This document shows positions 1 through 9,269 of a stretch of 64,000 nucleotides of DNA, piece by piece. Below the pieces are notes generated by a model. It was not told the origin of the DNA. It ran no database searches and worked only from the letters and a program-made list of their open reading frames with translations. This DNA is from WTJY01 sp045105475 (GTDB lineage Bacteria; Chloroflexota; Anaerolineae; Promineifilales; Promineifilaceae): NCBI GenBank assembly GCA_045105475.1, contig JBGCDP010000222.1:1-64000 (forward strand). Direction: 5' to 3'. Each line of letters starts with the position of its first letter. Positions within the stretch are counted from its first letter, which is position 1. The position numbers were made by a program, and so were the translations under genes.

Positions 1-1
1 T

Positions 2-361
2 GCAGGTGGCCGTGAAACGGCGGCCGAAACACGGACGTTTGAACCGGATGTTGAAATGCTGGAGCGTATCGACAATTTTATGCAGCGTTATTTGCCAACC
101 GCCTACGGCCGGAAAATTTTAACCAAAACTTGCCTGTACACAATGCCGCCAGACCGTGACTTTGTCATTTCAAAACTGCCAGATCAACCAAATATCCAAA
201 TTGGAATCGGCGCAGGGCATGCGTTTAAATACTCGTCTGTGCTTGGCAAAATTTTGGGGGAGCTGGCGCTTGATGGCAAGACCGAACACGATATCGAGCC
301 GTTTAGTTATAGTCGGCCGATTTTGTTTGAAGAAAACCCTGAAAAGAGCTTTATGGTCTAA
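2..361 (+). CDS. Monomeric sarcosine oxidase-type flavoenzyme (C-terminal part)
   Basis: The frame is open to the left edge, so the N-terminal FAD-binding half lies outside the window; 119 codons are visible. TKTCLYTMPPDRDFVI matches the flavin-attachment segment of monomeric sarcosine oxidase and N-methyltryptophan oxidase; the Cys at bases 131-133 sits where FAD is covalently bound in that family. GHAFKYSS holds the conserved Lys near the flavin, and GKTEHDIEPF...RP is the usual C-terminus. Family members oxidise N-methyl amino acids, releasing formaldehyde and hydrogen peroxide. The exact substrate cannot be told from this part. The stop overlaps the stop of the convergent next gene by four bases. 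Confidence 0.85.
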   Translation, partial: AGGRETAAETRTFEPDVEMLERIDNFMQRYLPTAYGRKILTKTCLYTMPPDRDFVISKLPDQPNIQIGIGAGHAFKYSSVLGKILGELALDGKTEHDIEPFSYSRPILFEENPEKSFMV

Positions 362-1116
362 CTCCCATTCTCTTCGTCTTTCAGCAGGTTGATCTCAATT
401 ATGGGGTCAACCACGCTCACAGCATTTTCTGGGAATAGGCGAGCGATCCTTTCATCGATGCTGTAAAACTGCTTCTCTTGCAGATCATCTTCATCAAGCC
501 CGTGGATCGTATAATAAACAGCTACAAAGTTGCCTCTCACATAAAGGGAATGCCACAACGGATGCTCAAAGAGCTCGTAAATTTCCTGATTCTCAAGAAT
601 AAACTTTGTCACTTCAGCTTGATCTTTCAGCGCTCCCAGTACAACTAAATCATTGGGAGAATTCTTAACACGCACGGATACATCTAACTTTTGATAAACA
701 TGGGTTGACCGATAGCTTTGAATCGTTCTTTTATCATGTAAAACCGCAAAATTGGGAAATGATTTATTAGAGAAATCCACCACGACCCCCTTTAAACGGC
801 CACCTAAAATTGCAGGGACAGGTACATACTCGAATATAAAAGATTTATAATGTGCGTGCGTTTCTTGCAGTACCTTCTGTGTGCGCCAATCTTCTTGGTA
901 CCCCAAATAATACTGAACTATCGCATGTTCCAACCAACTATCTTGTTCGAGTAACTTGACGTTGTCTGCCCCACTCTCCATCCCCCACACCTGCTGGTCG
1001 ATGTCGCGCAATTGGTTGCGCTTACGGCTATAGTTCAACATCCAAGAACCTACACCACCGACACCAACAACAGCGATACTTGCAAGGACAATTAGAAGTT
1101 GACTTAAAGGTTCCAT
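358..1116 (-). CDS. Hypothetical membrane-anchored protein
   Basis: A 252-residue protein with one N-terminal hydrophobic segment (about residues 5-27) followed by a basic stretch (YSRKRNQLR), so the remainder probably faces the cytoplasm or is anchored as a signal-anchor protein. The soluble part is mixed alpha/beta without a motif I recognise. The gene contains no CGGCCG hexamer, unlike most neighbours, which may hint at different ancestry. It ends tail-to-tail with the flavoenzyme gene and lies 28 bases downstream of the SirB1-like gene on the same strand, so the two could be cotranscribed. Confidence 0.7.
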   Translation of the reverse strand: MEPLSQLLIVLASIAVVGVGGVGSWMLNYSRKRNQLRDIDQQVWGMESGADNVKLLEQDSWLEHAIVQYYLGYQEDWRTQKVLQETHAHYKSFIFEYVPVPAILGGRLKGVVVDFSNKSFPNFAVLHDKRTIQSYRSTHVYQKLDVSVRVKNSPNDLVVLGALKDQAEVTKFILENQEIYELFEHPLWHSLYVRGNFVAVYYTIHGLDEDDLQEKQFYSIDERIARLFPENAVSVVDPIIEINLLKDEENGS

Positions 1117-1144
1117 AATTAAATCTAGACTTTAAATAAAAAGC

Positions 1145-1981
1145 TTAGTTGAGTTTCGCCCATTTGGTCAGCTGCTCACTCACCATCGATTTAATCATAT
1201 CGATATCTTTGGCTTCCGGCTCAAGCTCAGAATATTTCTCAAGTAATGTAGAGGCTTGAAGGTACTGTTTAATATGATAATGGACCAACCCTTCATCTCG
1301 ATAGTGGGACGCTTGCTCAGGGTCCAAAATCTGTAAATGTTTAAAAGAGAGAATTGCAGACGCCCAATCTTCTTGGCGCATAAAAGCGATCCGCAAATTA
1401 TTAAGGACACGAATTAAAATATATTTTGAGGAGGTCGGCTGCAACCATTCCTCTTGAAATTGTCCTTGAAACCCGCTCGTTTGCGCGATTAACTGGGCAC
1501 AGTCGTCACGCTTTAGTTGTTTGCCGTGGTTAAACGGATCGATCAAAAGTGGCCAGCCATCTACTTCCACTTGCTGGCTCCCGACAACAAAGTGGCCGGG
1601 CAAACCGATGCCCACTAGAGGGATTTCAAGCCTTGCGGCCGTTTCAATCAAAATGATTGACAGTGTGATCGGGATGCCTAACTTACGCTCAACAACTTGG
1701 TTGATAAAGCTATTTCTAGGATCACCATAGTGCCTGCGGTTCCCCTGAAAGCCAGCCCCGGCCGTCCCAAACAGCCAGTCGGCCAAGTCCAAAGCTTGTG
1801 TTGCCACATCATCAGCAACAGATACATGCTCACTGGCGTCAGCAGCTAAGTCATCGATTGCGGCCGTCCATTGCTCAATATCAAGCGTTGAATCAACAAT
1901 ATTTTTAACCAAAAGCAGTGACGCTTCTAGCAAGGGTGGATGATCTTGGTTAATTAATTGGTGAAATCGTGAAAGAGACAT
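1145..1981 (-). CDS. SirB1-family transglutaminase-like/TPR protein
   Basis: 278 residues. The centre (about 80-140) has the SirB1/Transglut_core2 signature: YGDPRNSFINQVVERKLGIP, then PITLSIILIETAARL and GLPGHFVVG, the last placing the family's conserved His. The C-terminal third (about 180-270) is helical and looks like TPR repeats (ILSFKHLQILDPEQASHYRDEG). Family members are common in bacteria but biochemically undefined; the transglutaminase fold suggests peptide binding or amidase chemistry, not shown. The ATG at 1979-1981 is the only sensible start. It is divergent from the gene at 2097. Confidence 0.85.
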   Translation of the reverse strand: MSLSRFHQLINQDHPPLLEASLLLVKNIVDSTLDIEQWTAAIDDLAADASEHVSVADDVATQALDLADWLFGTAGAGFQGNRRHYGDPRNSFINQVVERKLGIPITLSIILIETAARLEIPLVGIGLPGHFVVGSQQVEVDGWPLLIDPFNHGKQLKRDDCAQLIAQTSGFQGQFQEEWLQPTSSKYILIRVLNNLRIAFMRQEDWASAILSFKHLQILDPEQASHYRDEGLVHYHIKQYLQASTLLEKYSELEPEAKDIDMIKSMVSEQLTKWAKLN

Positions 1982-2096
1982 CTGTAAATTATAGCGGAGG
2001 ATTCGCTTAATGTGCTGCCACTATTTTGATCTGACCCAGCCAAGCGATTAGAGATAAAATGGCAACCTCTATCCTTTTTGTTTTGGAGATTTTTGA

Positions 2097-3104
2097 ATGG
2101 AATCTGAAATCTGTTATTTACTCTTTTTACCCTATCAATCTGCGGCCGCACCTGGCACTGTTTCGGAGATTGCGTCTCCTAAAGATGCCCCCTACTTTTT
2201 TGATTTAGGCATTGAAGCGCGCACAAGTCGGGGCGAACGTGAGATCCAAGCGGCCGCTACGCCGGTCAGAGTTCGACTACAAGTGCTCGATGAATTGGTG
2301 TGGGTCATTGACTGCCGTTACCGTTTAGAGTCGGCCGATGGAGCGGCCGCCATCGTTAAAAAAGATGAGGTTCAACGAAGCATTCAACAACAACTGCGGC
2401 GTGAGCTAAAGATCGATGATGAACTCATGGAGCAGTTTACGATTGTTTTAAAAGATAAGGATGAGTCAAATCCTGATGAGTTTGTCGATGAACATGCGGT
2501 AGAGCTTGTCGCCTTTTTGCGGTCGTTAAAGCGTGAGATTAACAGCCAAGATTCGGCCGATGTTCTGACTTCTCGTGTGCGGTATTCAACGACAGAACTC
2601 ACTTTAGTTGATTGGTCAGGCGCCTTGATCATTGCGGAAAATGGGGATTATGAATCAGATATTGATCTGCTTAAAGTAGGGAAATTCCAACTCTTCCGCT
2701 ATCGTTTAATCGATCGCCAGTTGCAAGAGATGCTACAGCAGATTCGGCTTGAAATTTCATCACGGCGCAAACGGTGGTTTCGGCGGCGGGCCAGCCGCAC
2801 GGTACAAGAGATCGTGCAAAAGCGGCTGGAGTTATTGCTCAACTTTGAAGAGATCGATCAATCATTGCTGATGATTGGGGATTGGTATTCGGCCCAACTC
2901 TACACGCTGATTTTTGAGCGGTTTTCGCTGGATGAATGGAAAGAGATTATCGAAGGAAAATTGAACAGTTTAGAGTCGATACATGCGGCCGTAGAAGAAA
3001 ACCTGCGCTTTTCCTGGACTCGTTCAATAGACTTTATTGTGTATTGGGGGTGGGTGGTACTGCTTGTCGCTTATTTCGTCGACCTATTTATCGCTTGGAG
3101 TTAG
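2097..3104 (+). CDS. Hypothetical protein with C-terminal membrane anchor
   Basis: 335 residues starting at an ATG preceded by TTGGAG (2084-2089). Most of the chain is charged and helical, with a basic patch RRKRWFRRRASR near residues 222-233, and it ends in one hydrophobic helix (about 313-333, FIVYWGWVVLLVAYFVDLFI). The order, soluble helical body followed by a single C-terminal membrane helix, recalls the layout of RMD1/DUF155 proteins, but I see no diagnostic motif and do not assign it. Rich in CGGCCG hexamers, so typical native sequence. Confidence 0.75.
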   Translation: MESEICYLLFLPYQSAAAPGTVSEIASPKDAPYFFDLGIEARTSRGEREIQAAATPVRVRLQVLDELVWVIDCRYRLESADGAAAIVKKDEVQRSIQQQLRRELKIDDELMEQFTIVLKDKDESNPDEFVDEHAVELVAFLRSLKREINSQDSADVLTSRVRYSTTELTLVDWSGALIIAENGDYESDIDLLKVGKFQLFRYRLIDRQLQEMLQQIRLEISSRRKRWFRRRASRTVQEIVQKRLELLLNFEEIDQSLLMIGDWYSAQLYTLIFERFSLDEWKEIIEGKLNSLESIHAAVEENLRFSWTRSIDFIVYWGWVVLLVAYFVDLFIAWS

Positions 3105-3160
3105 GGACTATCACACAACAGAATCCTACAACTCGTAACCATGCCCCCATGCAGACAGCA

Positions 3161-4549
3161 TCACTTCAAAATGTAGTGCGTCCCCTTCTTACTCCCGATC
3201 TTCAACAACGCCCCACGATTCACCAGTTCAGCTAAGTCACGCCGAAGTGTTTCTGCGCTCACCCCGTCACACAGCCGAGCATATTCTCGATTGGTTATGC
3301 TCCCGTTCTCTCGCACATACGTCAACGCCCGTGCTTGGCGCTCGTTCATACTTTTGGTCCAGCGAGGCTGTGGGGTTTTGCTTTCGCCCGCTTTTTTGGC
3401 TGCTAACGAGACGGTAAACGAATAGCCACTGTCTTTAAACGCAGGAGGTTGGTGGCCCAGCTCAACCATCTCTTCGATCATCCGGTCGATGCCAAGCCCT
3501 AGCTCTTCGATGTAGCCCCAATAAAACAGCCCGTTGACGATGCGCGGGTTACGCGAGAAATGTTCCTCGACTAAGTTTTCCAGTGTCATGTAGCCAGGTA
3601 ATCCGCCAGGGCTAATGATTTCGAGCCGATCGGCGTACATACGAACTTCGATGCGCCGCCCTTTAATCCGGTAATCACGATGGCAAACGGCATTGATGAT
3701 CGCCTCGCGCACGGCAAAGTTGGGATATTCGGTTAGTTCAGTCCGTTCGAGACCGTTGACCACTGCGCCTGTTCTCATCTCACCCCAAACGGTGTTCCAC
3801 AGTTGTTCGACTACGTGTGGCAGCGGCCCGCGTATTTCGTCCCGTCGGCCGTATCCGGCGCCACCATCGTCAGAACGTGGATTTTCATGATCAAAGCGAA
3901 CAAACACCGCCCCACACTGGGGGAAATAGGCTTGTGGATTCCGGCCGAACAGAAGCATGCCTGCTACCGTCGGCAAGCCATCGTTTGTAATCGCCCCGAT
4001 CTCAAAGAGCAGTTCCATACGTGAACCGACCCAGGATGCACCCCGCTCTTCTCGTTTCGCCATGTACTCAGCGATTGAATTGTTGTCAAAATCGTCTTGA
4101 ACCGTAGCTCCTGGCACAACCCCTTCTTCAAAATCGCCGTAGGTGCGATCACCCGCAATCTGTAGCACTTCGTCGGCCGTCAGCGGCCGATTGTCAGTAC
4201 CAGTGCGAGTTAAGATTCGGCCGTCTTCCATGCTATGTAGGTCCCGGCTGCGTTCGACTCTAAATCCGATCAGGTTTCCGGCCGGAGTTGGGATCTCTTG
4301 CCAAGCGCATTCAACCGGCGGCCGGGTAAGCACCATCGCCTCATGCAGTGCAACCTCAGCATCTTCCGGGAACACCTCGTCAGTCACATTGCCATAAAAA
4401 TCTAGCCCCAGCACAATCAGCCCACCTGAGTTATTGGCAAAGGCCAACATCGTTTCGGCTAACGGCTCAATGTCTGGATAAGGCAAAAAAGCGAGTTGTT
4501 GACCCGGTTTTCGGTTCTTGAGTGGCTTCATGGCTCCCGAGGATAGCAT
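3161..4549 (-). CDS. Schlafen/AlbA_2-type ATP-binding transcriptional regulator
   Basis: 462 residues with the layout of COG2865 regulators. An N-terminal AlbA_2/Schlafen-like domain (about 15-130) contains LAFANNSGGLIVLGLD. A central region has NAVCHRDYRIKGRRIEV, followed by a degenerate GHKL-type ATPase segment with ISPGGLPGYMT and EELGLGIDRMIEEM (about 270-385). A C-terminal winged helix of DeoR type follows (about 405-462, SITNREYARLCDGVSAETLR). Members are thought to bind nucleic acid and regulate transcription; targets are unknown. A second possible start is Met7 at 4531. It converges on 2097-3104 and diverges from moaB. Confidence 0.85.
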   Translation of the reverse strand: MLSSGAMKPLKNRKPGQQLAFLPYPDIEPLAETMLAFANNSGGLIVLGLDFYGNVTDEVFPEDAEVALHEAMVLTRPPVECAWQEIPTPAGNLIGFRVERSRDLHSMEDGRILTRTGTDNRPLTADEVLQIAGDRTYGDFEEGVVPGATVQDDFDNNSIAEYMAKREERGASWVGSRMELLFEIGAITNDGLPTVAGMLLFGRNPQAYFPQCGAVFVRFDHENPRSDDGGAGYGRRDEIRGPLPHVVEQLWNTVWGEMRTGAVVNGLERTELTEYPNFAVREAIINAVCHRDYRIKGRRIEVRMYADRLEIISPGGLPGYMTLENLVEEHFSRNPRIVNGLFYWGYIEELGLGIDRMIEEMVELGHQPPAFKDSGYSFTVSLAAKKAGESKTPQPRWTKSMNERQARALTYVRENGSITNREYARLCDGVSAETLRRDLAELVNRGALLKIGSKKGTHYILK

Positions 4550-4679
4550 GAACGGGATTTCTGGTAAACAGTGGGGCGTTAGTCGGTCTGCTTCGCTGTC
4601 AGTAGTTGGTAGATGGGTGGTTATGTACTGTCTTACCGATCACTGGCGCAAAGCGAACCGAATACCTAAAATTCTTTGC

Positions 4680-5204
4680 ATGGAACCAAATATGAAAAGT
4701 GCCCAACAACACCGTGATATCGCGGCCGGACAGCACGAAATAATTACTCTAGCGATTGTGACTGTGAGTGACACTCGCACACCGGAAACAGACACAAATC
4801 ATCACTATTTGAGCGAGCAGATTGAAACGGCCGGACACAAATTAGTCGGCTATCGTATTGTCAAAGATGAGGCGGACCAGGTCGAAGATGCCCTTGAAGA
4901 GATGGTAAACACCGGGGCGCAATTGATTATGTTTAACGGCGGAACCGGCATCGCCAAAAGGGATCGCACCTATGATGTGCTGATTCGCAAAATCGAGAAA
5001 GAGATGAACGGGTTTGGAGAAATTTTCCGCATGCTCAGCTACGACCAGGTAGGAGCGGCCGCAATGTTTTCCAGAGCAACGGCCGGGGTCTACAAAGACC
5101 GACTAATCATCACGACACCCGGCTCACCGGCCGCAATGCGTTTGGCTTGGGAAAAACTCATCTTACCAGAGATTCACCATTTAGCTTGGGAACTCGTTCG
5201 ATAG
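4680..5204 (+). CDS. moaB: MoaB-family molybdopterin biosynthesis protein
   Basis: About 174 residues. The MoaB/MogA signature is clear: VTVSDTRTPETDTN near the start, FNGGTGIAKRDRTYDVL (substrate-binding loop), FGEIFRMLSYDQVGAAAM, and TPGSPAAMRLAWEKLILPE. The family adenylylates molybdopterin (MogA) or is a close paralogue (MoaB) in molybdenum-cofactor synthesis. I chose ATG 4680; the ATG at 4692 is equally possible, and neither has a strong ribosome-binding site. No other cofactor-synthesis genes are nearby, so this gene stands alone here. Confidence 0.9.
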   Translation: MEPNMKSAQQHRDIAAGQHEIITLAIVTVSDTRTPETDTNHHYLSEQIETAGHKLVGYRIVKDEADQVEDALEEMVNTGAQLIMFNGGTGIAKRDRTYDVLIRKIEKEMNGFGEIFRMLSYDQVGAAAMFSRATAGVYKDRLIITTPGSPAAMRLAWEKLILPEIHHLAWELVR

Positions 5205-5340
5205 TCGGCTGGCCTGCATTCATGTAGGAATCCCGTTCAAATGCGATGAATATATTGCGCTTTGCAAGCGTTTGCATGAAACTCGCTAAGTTAGTCGGAG
5301 CCATACACCGCTCTAAAGAACTTAGCTAATGGAGGCCAAG

Positions 5341-5805
5341 ATGAACGACGTTCTCATCGAACTACTTTCACAAGAAAAAACCCTGCAGTTCACCCGTTTT
5401 AACGAAGATACAGCATGGGAGATCGGCCGCTGGTTGGTAGAACACGCTGCCGAAAACAGCCTGCCGATCACCGTTGATATTCGACGGGGCGACCACCAAA
5501 TCTTTCATGCCAGTCGGCCAGGAACCAGCGCCGATAATGACGTCTGGGTCATGCGCAAAGTGCGCCTCGTCAGCCGAACGGGTCACAGCTCGTTTTACTG
5601 GAGTCGCTTATTTGCCAGCGAAGGGACAACGATTGAAGAAACGCTTTTACTACCCGAAAGTGAATACGCCCCCCACGGCGGCTGTTTCCCGATTATTATC
5701 AAGGGAACTGGAATGATTGGAACAATCACCGTATCTGGCTTACCTCAGGAAGAAGATCATAAGTTGGTCGTAAAAGCCCTCACACACTACTTGGAGAAAA
5801 ACTAA
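5341..5805 (+). CDS. UPF0303 / heme-degrading-domain protein
   Basis: 154 residues resembling the UPF0303 branch of the HbpS/GlcG-type fold (Haem_degrading, PF03928). Seen are TAWEIGRWLVEHAAE, VDIRRGDHQIFHA, WVMRKVRLV and the terminal GTGMIGTITVSGLPQEEDHKLVV. Known relatives bind heme or small ligands; activity of UPF0303 itself is not settled. The start at 5341 is favoured by GGAGG at 5331-5335; the upstream ATG at 5329 overlaps that site. The stop is directly followed by the ATG of the oxidoreductase gene, so the pair is almost certainly translated from one mRNA. Confidence 0.85.
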   Translation: MNDVLIELLSQEKTLQFTRFNEDTAWEIGRWLVEHAAENSLPITVDIRRGDHQIFHASRPGTSADNDVWVMRKVRLVSRTGHSSFYWSRLFASEGTTIEETLLLPESEYAPHGGCFPIIIKGTGMIGTITVSGLPQEEDHKLVVKALTHYLEKN

Positions 5806-6984
5806 ATGTCTTTAAATCCGGTTATTTCAATTTTAGGGCGCAAATTACGTTTAGCCGTTATCGGCGGTGGCCCCGGCTCTTTTATCGGTGCCATGCATCG
5901 GCAGGCAGCTCGCATCGATGACCGTTATGAGCTTGTAGCGGGTGTCCTTTCGTCTAATCCAGAACGCTCAAAACAGGCAGGCCAAGAAATCGGCTTGGCT
6001 ACAGATCGAATCTTTACCGATGTCATAACGATGCTCGATGCGGAAGCCAATCGGGAAGATGGGGCTGATGCGGTTGCCATCATGACGCCGAATGACAGCC
6101 ATTTTGATTATGCGGTTGCGGCCCTCGAACGAGGCTTTGACGTGATCTGTGACAAGCCGATGACAAACACGCTGGAGAATGCTGAAAAGCTGCACAAGAT
6201 CGTGCAGGACAGTGGTCTGATTTTTTGCTTAACCCATAACTACACCGGCTACCCGATGGTGCGCCAGGCCAAGGCGATGGTTGAAGCGGGCGAGTTGGGA
6301 ACGATCCGTCTTATCCAAGTTGAATATGTGCAGGGTGGGAATGCGGATGAAAGCCAAGACCCAAGCCCGGCCAATGGTAGCTTACCGTGGCGGCATGATC
6401 CGATAAAAGGTGGTCCGTCTTTGGTGATGGGGGACATCGGCACACATGCCCATAATTTGGTCCGCTTTATCACCGGCCTTGAAGTTGCAGAAGTGTCGGC
6501 CGAAGCTGGGAGCATCGCCCCCGGCCGGATTGTGCATGACTACGCCGGTGCAATGCTTCGGATGGAAAATGGGGCACGCGGCAGCTTCTGGGTGACCCAA
6601 GCAGCGGCCGGAGTTGAAAACTGCCTGCGCATACGGGTCAGCGGCAGTAAAGGGAGCTTAGAATGGATGCAGGAGTTTCCGCAGGCCCTCACATTTAAGC
6701 CGCTTGGTGCGCCGTCTCAAAATAGAACGCCAAACGGACCCGGAACTTTGCCTTTATCGGCACGGGCCTGCCGCATTGTGGCGGGGCACCCTGAAGGTTT
6801 TCATGAGGGGTTTGCTAACCTGTATTCAGATGCGGCCGAAGCGATTGCAGCTCGACGTGCTGAGTCAGACGTTGATCCGCTCGCCATGCATTTCCCCAAC
6901 TCTTTAGATGGGTTGTTGGGTGTAAAATTTGTTCACAGCGTAATCGAGTCAAGCAACGCTGACGGGAAATGGACCGCCTGTTAA
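5806..6984 (+). CDS. Gfo/Idh/MocA-family NAD(P)-dependent oxidoreductase
   Basis: 392 residues. The Rossmann fold is at the N-terminus (AVIGGGPGSFIGAMHR, about 17-32), followed by the family motif CDKPMTN (the usual EKP as DKP, about 110) and the C-terminal substrate domain with GPSLVMGDIGTHAHNLVRF (catalytic-type Asp/His, about 203-221). Such enzymes oxidise or reduce sugars, inositols and related polyols. The substrate is not evident. It begins at the base after the stop of the UPF0303 gene, so they form a two-gene unit, and it ends before a perfect hairpin at 6997-7032. Confidence 0.9.
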   Translation: MSLNPVISILGRKLRLAVIGGGPGSFIGAMHRQAARIDDRYELVAGVLSSNPERSKQAGQEIGLATDRIFTDVITMLDAEANREDGADAVAIMTPNDSHFDYAVAALERGFDVICDKPMTNTLENAEKLHKIVQDSGLIFCLTHNYTGYPMVRQAKAMVEAGELGTIRLIQVEYVQGGNADESQDPSPANGSLPWRHDPIKGGPSLVMGDIGTHAHNLVRFITGLEVAEVSAEAGSIAPGRIVHDYAGAMLRMENGARGSFWVTQAAAGVENCLRIRVSGSKGSLEWMQEFPQALTFKPLGAPSQNRTPNGPGTLPLSARACRIVAGHPEGFHEGFANLYSDAAEAIAARRAESDVDPLAMHFPNSLDGLLGVKFVHSVIESSNADGKWTAC

Positions 6985-6996
6985 TGAAGAACACAA

Positions 6997-7032
6997 GACC
7001 AGCCTGATTTTTATTTGAGTCTCAGGCTGGTC
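6997..7032 (+). terminator. Perfect intercistronic hairpin
   Basis: GACCAGCCTGA (6997-7007) and TCAGGCTGGTC (7022-7032) form an 11-bp stem with a 14-nt loop. There is no T-run, because the ribosome-binding site of the next gene (GGAAG, 7036-7040) follows at once. It may be a weak terminator, an mRNA-stabilising element or a translation-control hairpin for the SRPBCC gene. Confidence 0.6.
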
Positions 7033-7045
7033 GTTGGAAGATAAT

Positions 7046-7495
7046 ATGCCAAAAGCAACCATGCGCTTTGAAACAACGGTTTCAGCCCCGCCAGCAGAGG
7101 TTTTCAGCTATGTGTCGGATCTGACTAAACATGGTGAATGGTCGGGCAATCCGCTAGAAATTGTGCCCCTCGATGATAATGCCACGGAAGCGATCAAGGT
7201 CGGCCGACGGTATAAATCGACAGCAACGGTTAAAAACCTGATGTTTGATGCTGAACTTGGGGTTACAGAATATGCCCCAAACGAGCGGTTTGCGTTTAGT
7301 GGATCTGATGCCACTGGGGAATTTACCCATACGTTTACCTTTAAGCCAACCTCGGCCGGAACCCACATAGAACGCCTTGCTCGCTTCGATCTCTCACTCT
7401 ATCTATGGGTCAGATTTTGGGTTTTATATTTGCCCATACGCAAACCGGCTGGGCAAAAAGCGATGGCACGCTTAAGCGAAAAATGGGCAAAATAG
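7046..7495 (+). CDS. SRPBCC (START-like) ligand-binding protein
   Basis: 149 residues from ATG 7046, preceded by GGAAG at 7036-7040; an upstream TTG at 7034 is less likely. The typical opening of polyketide cyclase/dehydrase-like SRPBCC proteins is seen: MRFETTVSAPPAEVFSYVSD, then GRRYKSTATV, and a terminal helix (AGQKAMARLSEKW). The fold binds hydrophobic ligands; the ligand is not predictable. It lies just after the oxidoreductase gene, separated by a hairpin. Confidence 0.8.
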   Translation: MPKATMRFETTVSAPPAEVFSYVSDLTKHGEWSGNPLEIVPLDDNATEAIKVGRRYKSTATVKNLMFDAELGVTEYAPNERFAFSGSDATGEFTHTFTFKPTSAGTHIERLARFDLSLYLWVRFWVLYLPIRKPAGQKAMARLSEKWAK

Positions 7496-7562
7496 CAGAA
7501 CAATATGAAACTTAAAAGCCTGTCAGCCCGTATACGTAAATAGTTCGATGTGATGATCTAAC

Positions 7563-8492
7563 GTGATACGGGCTAAGAAAATCCCCCCCGGTTTTCAGCC
7601 GTCTACCCCAGCGAGAAAAAACGTGGCAAACCGAATAAAACTGATAGAAGAAGGCAAGTTCCCTAAAATATGGCACTTATTTTTGTGTTGCTTATTTGGC
7701 GCATTTGCAGTCAGCTCGATGGTTTTTCCAACCACGGCCGTTGCGCAGAATGGCTTCCCCCAACCCCAATACAGAAATATCAATGATTATGCAGAAGTCA
7801 TCAAACCATCCGATGAGGCCAAAATCTTAGCGCATTTAAGAGATTTACGCGCTAAACAAGGGATTCAGGTTGAGATATTAACGGTCAATTCGATTAGCGA
7901 TTATGATGTTCCCTAATTTAGCATCGAGTCCTTTGCTACAGGGGTTTTCAATGATTGGGGGATTGGTGATCCGGTTAAAAACGATGGCATCTTGCTTTTG
8001 GTTGCGGTTGAAGATCGTGATGTACGTATCGAGGTTGGGACCGGCTATGGCAACTCACAAAATCGAAATATGGAGGAAGTGGTTCGGGAACATCTTTTAC
8101 CCCATTTTCGACAGGAACAGTATAGCGAAGGGATTGCCCGCGCGACCGGAGCGATCATATCGAAATTAACAGGCAGATGGCCAGCAGACATCGATTCTTC
8201 CAGGCTGAAACTGCAACCTGAACAAGTGGTATCAAGTCGATCAGAAAGCAATATCGATTGGGGAACAGTATTTCTTATCATTTTTCTGATTGTTGGCACA
8301 ATTGTCTGGAGCAAGATTGCGAAAGAGTTGGGCTTTAATACGTCAGGCTCAGGATATGACGACGATGATTGGGGGAGTACAAGCAGCTCCAGCAACTGGT
8401 CGAACAGTAGCAGCTCCAGCAGCTCGAGCTCTAGCGGCGGTAGCTCATCGGGCGGTAGCTCATCGGGCGGTGGCGCAAGCGGCAGCTGGTAA
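7563..8492 (+). pseudogene. TPM-domain (YgcG-like) membrane protein with in-frame stop
   Basis: Reading one frame from GTG 7563 gives a signal peptide/membrane segment (about residues 40-60, ending ATAVAQN-like) and the start of a TPM domain (INDYAEVIKPSDEAKILAHL). A TAA stop follows at 7914-7916, and the rest of the same domain continues in the same frame: FSIESFATGVFNDWGIGDP, NDGILLLVAVEDRDVRIEVG. A second membrane helix and a Ser/Gly-rich tail ending GGGASGSW come next, as usual in YgcG proteins. One base change (for example CAA to TAA) explains it. The second half could still be made from TTG 7992. Relatives are photosystem-repair or envelope proteins of poorly known role. Confidence 0.75.
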
Positions 8493-8519
8493 CATAATTT
8501 GGAGACAAACTAATTTATT

Positions 8520-8831
8520 ATGCTGAACTTCATTGATACATTGCTTTTCAAAATCAAGACTAATGCTCGATTAAGAATGATCATGGTGCTGCTTGGTGTT
8601 ATCGCATTCATAGCGCTTGGTGTCTTTGCATTCTTAAACATACAGACATTCACAATCGTTGATGGGTCGACTCAACGCGCAGCCTTTTTAGAATTTTGGG
8701 AAAGCGATCGAGAAAGTATTTTGATCTTGGGTGGAATAACGGTCCTCTTGTTTATATTGTCAATATTGTCTGGTGGGAAGCGTACTTTTACAAAGAATAG
8801 ACACCAACGATATTTTAAAAAGTACGATTAA
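8520..8831 (+). CDS. Small two-helix membrane protein
   Basis: 103 residues with two hydrophobic helices (about 22-42 and 71-89) and a strongly basic C-terminus (GGKRTFTKNRHQRYFKKYD) expected to be cytoplasmic. It follows the broken TPM gene by 27 bases on the same strand, suggesting a shared transcript. I recognise no family. The start is the ATG at 8520; GGAG lies 14-18 bases upstream, rather far. Confidence 0.6.
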   Translation: MLNFIDTLLFKIKTNARLRMIMVLLGVIAFIALGVFAFLNIQTFTIVDGSTQRAAFLEFWESDRESILILGGITVLLFILSILSGGKRTFTKNRHQRYFKKYD

Positions 8832-8918
8832 AAGAAGTTGTTAGTAGCAACTGGTTGAATCAAGCCTGTCGACCTTCAAAACAAGTCCTGTAACTTGCAC
8901 TAACTCACGAGTATCGGA

Positions 8919-9266
8919 ATGATGAAACAGAAACTTTTCGTTAGTTTGATTGGAGCAGTATTATTATTTGCTTTAGGGTGGCTTTTATGGAGCCCATCGG
9001 CCGACCAATGGCTTTATCGCACTGAGTTTCAACAAAGCTGGCAGCTCATCAATGCGATTGAACAGTTTAGGTTAGACCAAAACCGTTTGCCGACCGAGCT
9101 AGAATCGAATGAGATAAAAAAGAAGCTTGGCTTACCAGCTGATGAGCAGTGCCCCTGTTATCAAATTGAAGAAGACGGCCGATTTATCGTCTGGTTTGGC
9201 TATCAAACCACAGGCTCATCGATGGTTTACGATTCACAATCGGCCGCTTGGTCACCGCGCCACTAG
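8919..9266 (+). CDS. Hypothetical protein with N-terminal anchor
   Basis: 115 residues with a signal-anchor helix (about 5-24) followed by QQSWQLINAIEQFRLDQNRLPTELES. That stretch resembles the segment after the helix in pseudopilin-like proteins (helix, then 'I..fr.dngrlP..l'). A CPC pair occurs at DEQCPCYQIE. There is no prepilin cleavage motif, so the resemblance is only in form. ATGs at 8919 and 8922 are both possible. Convergent with the CIA30 lipoprotein gene, four bases away. Confidence 0.65.
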   Translation: MMKQKLFVSLIGAVLLFALGWLLWSPSADQWLYRTEFQQSWQLINAIEQFRLDQNRLPTELESNEIKKKLGLPADEQCPCYQIEEDGRFIVWFGYQTTGSSMVYDSQSAAWSPRH

Positions 9267-9269
9267 CCA

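Noticed and set aside
7903..7992. Frameshift in the TPM-domain gene
   Set aside because: Both halves are in the same frame; only an in-frame TAA separates them.
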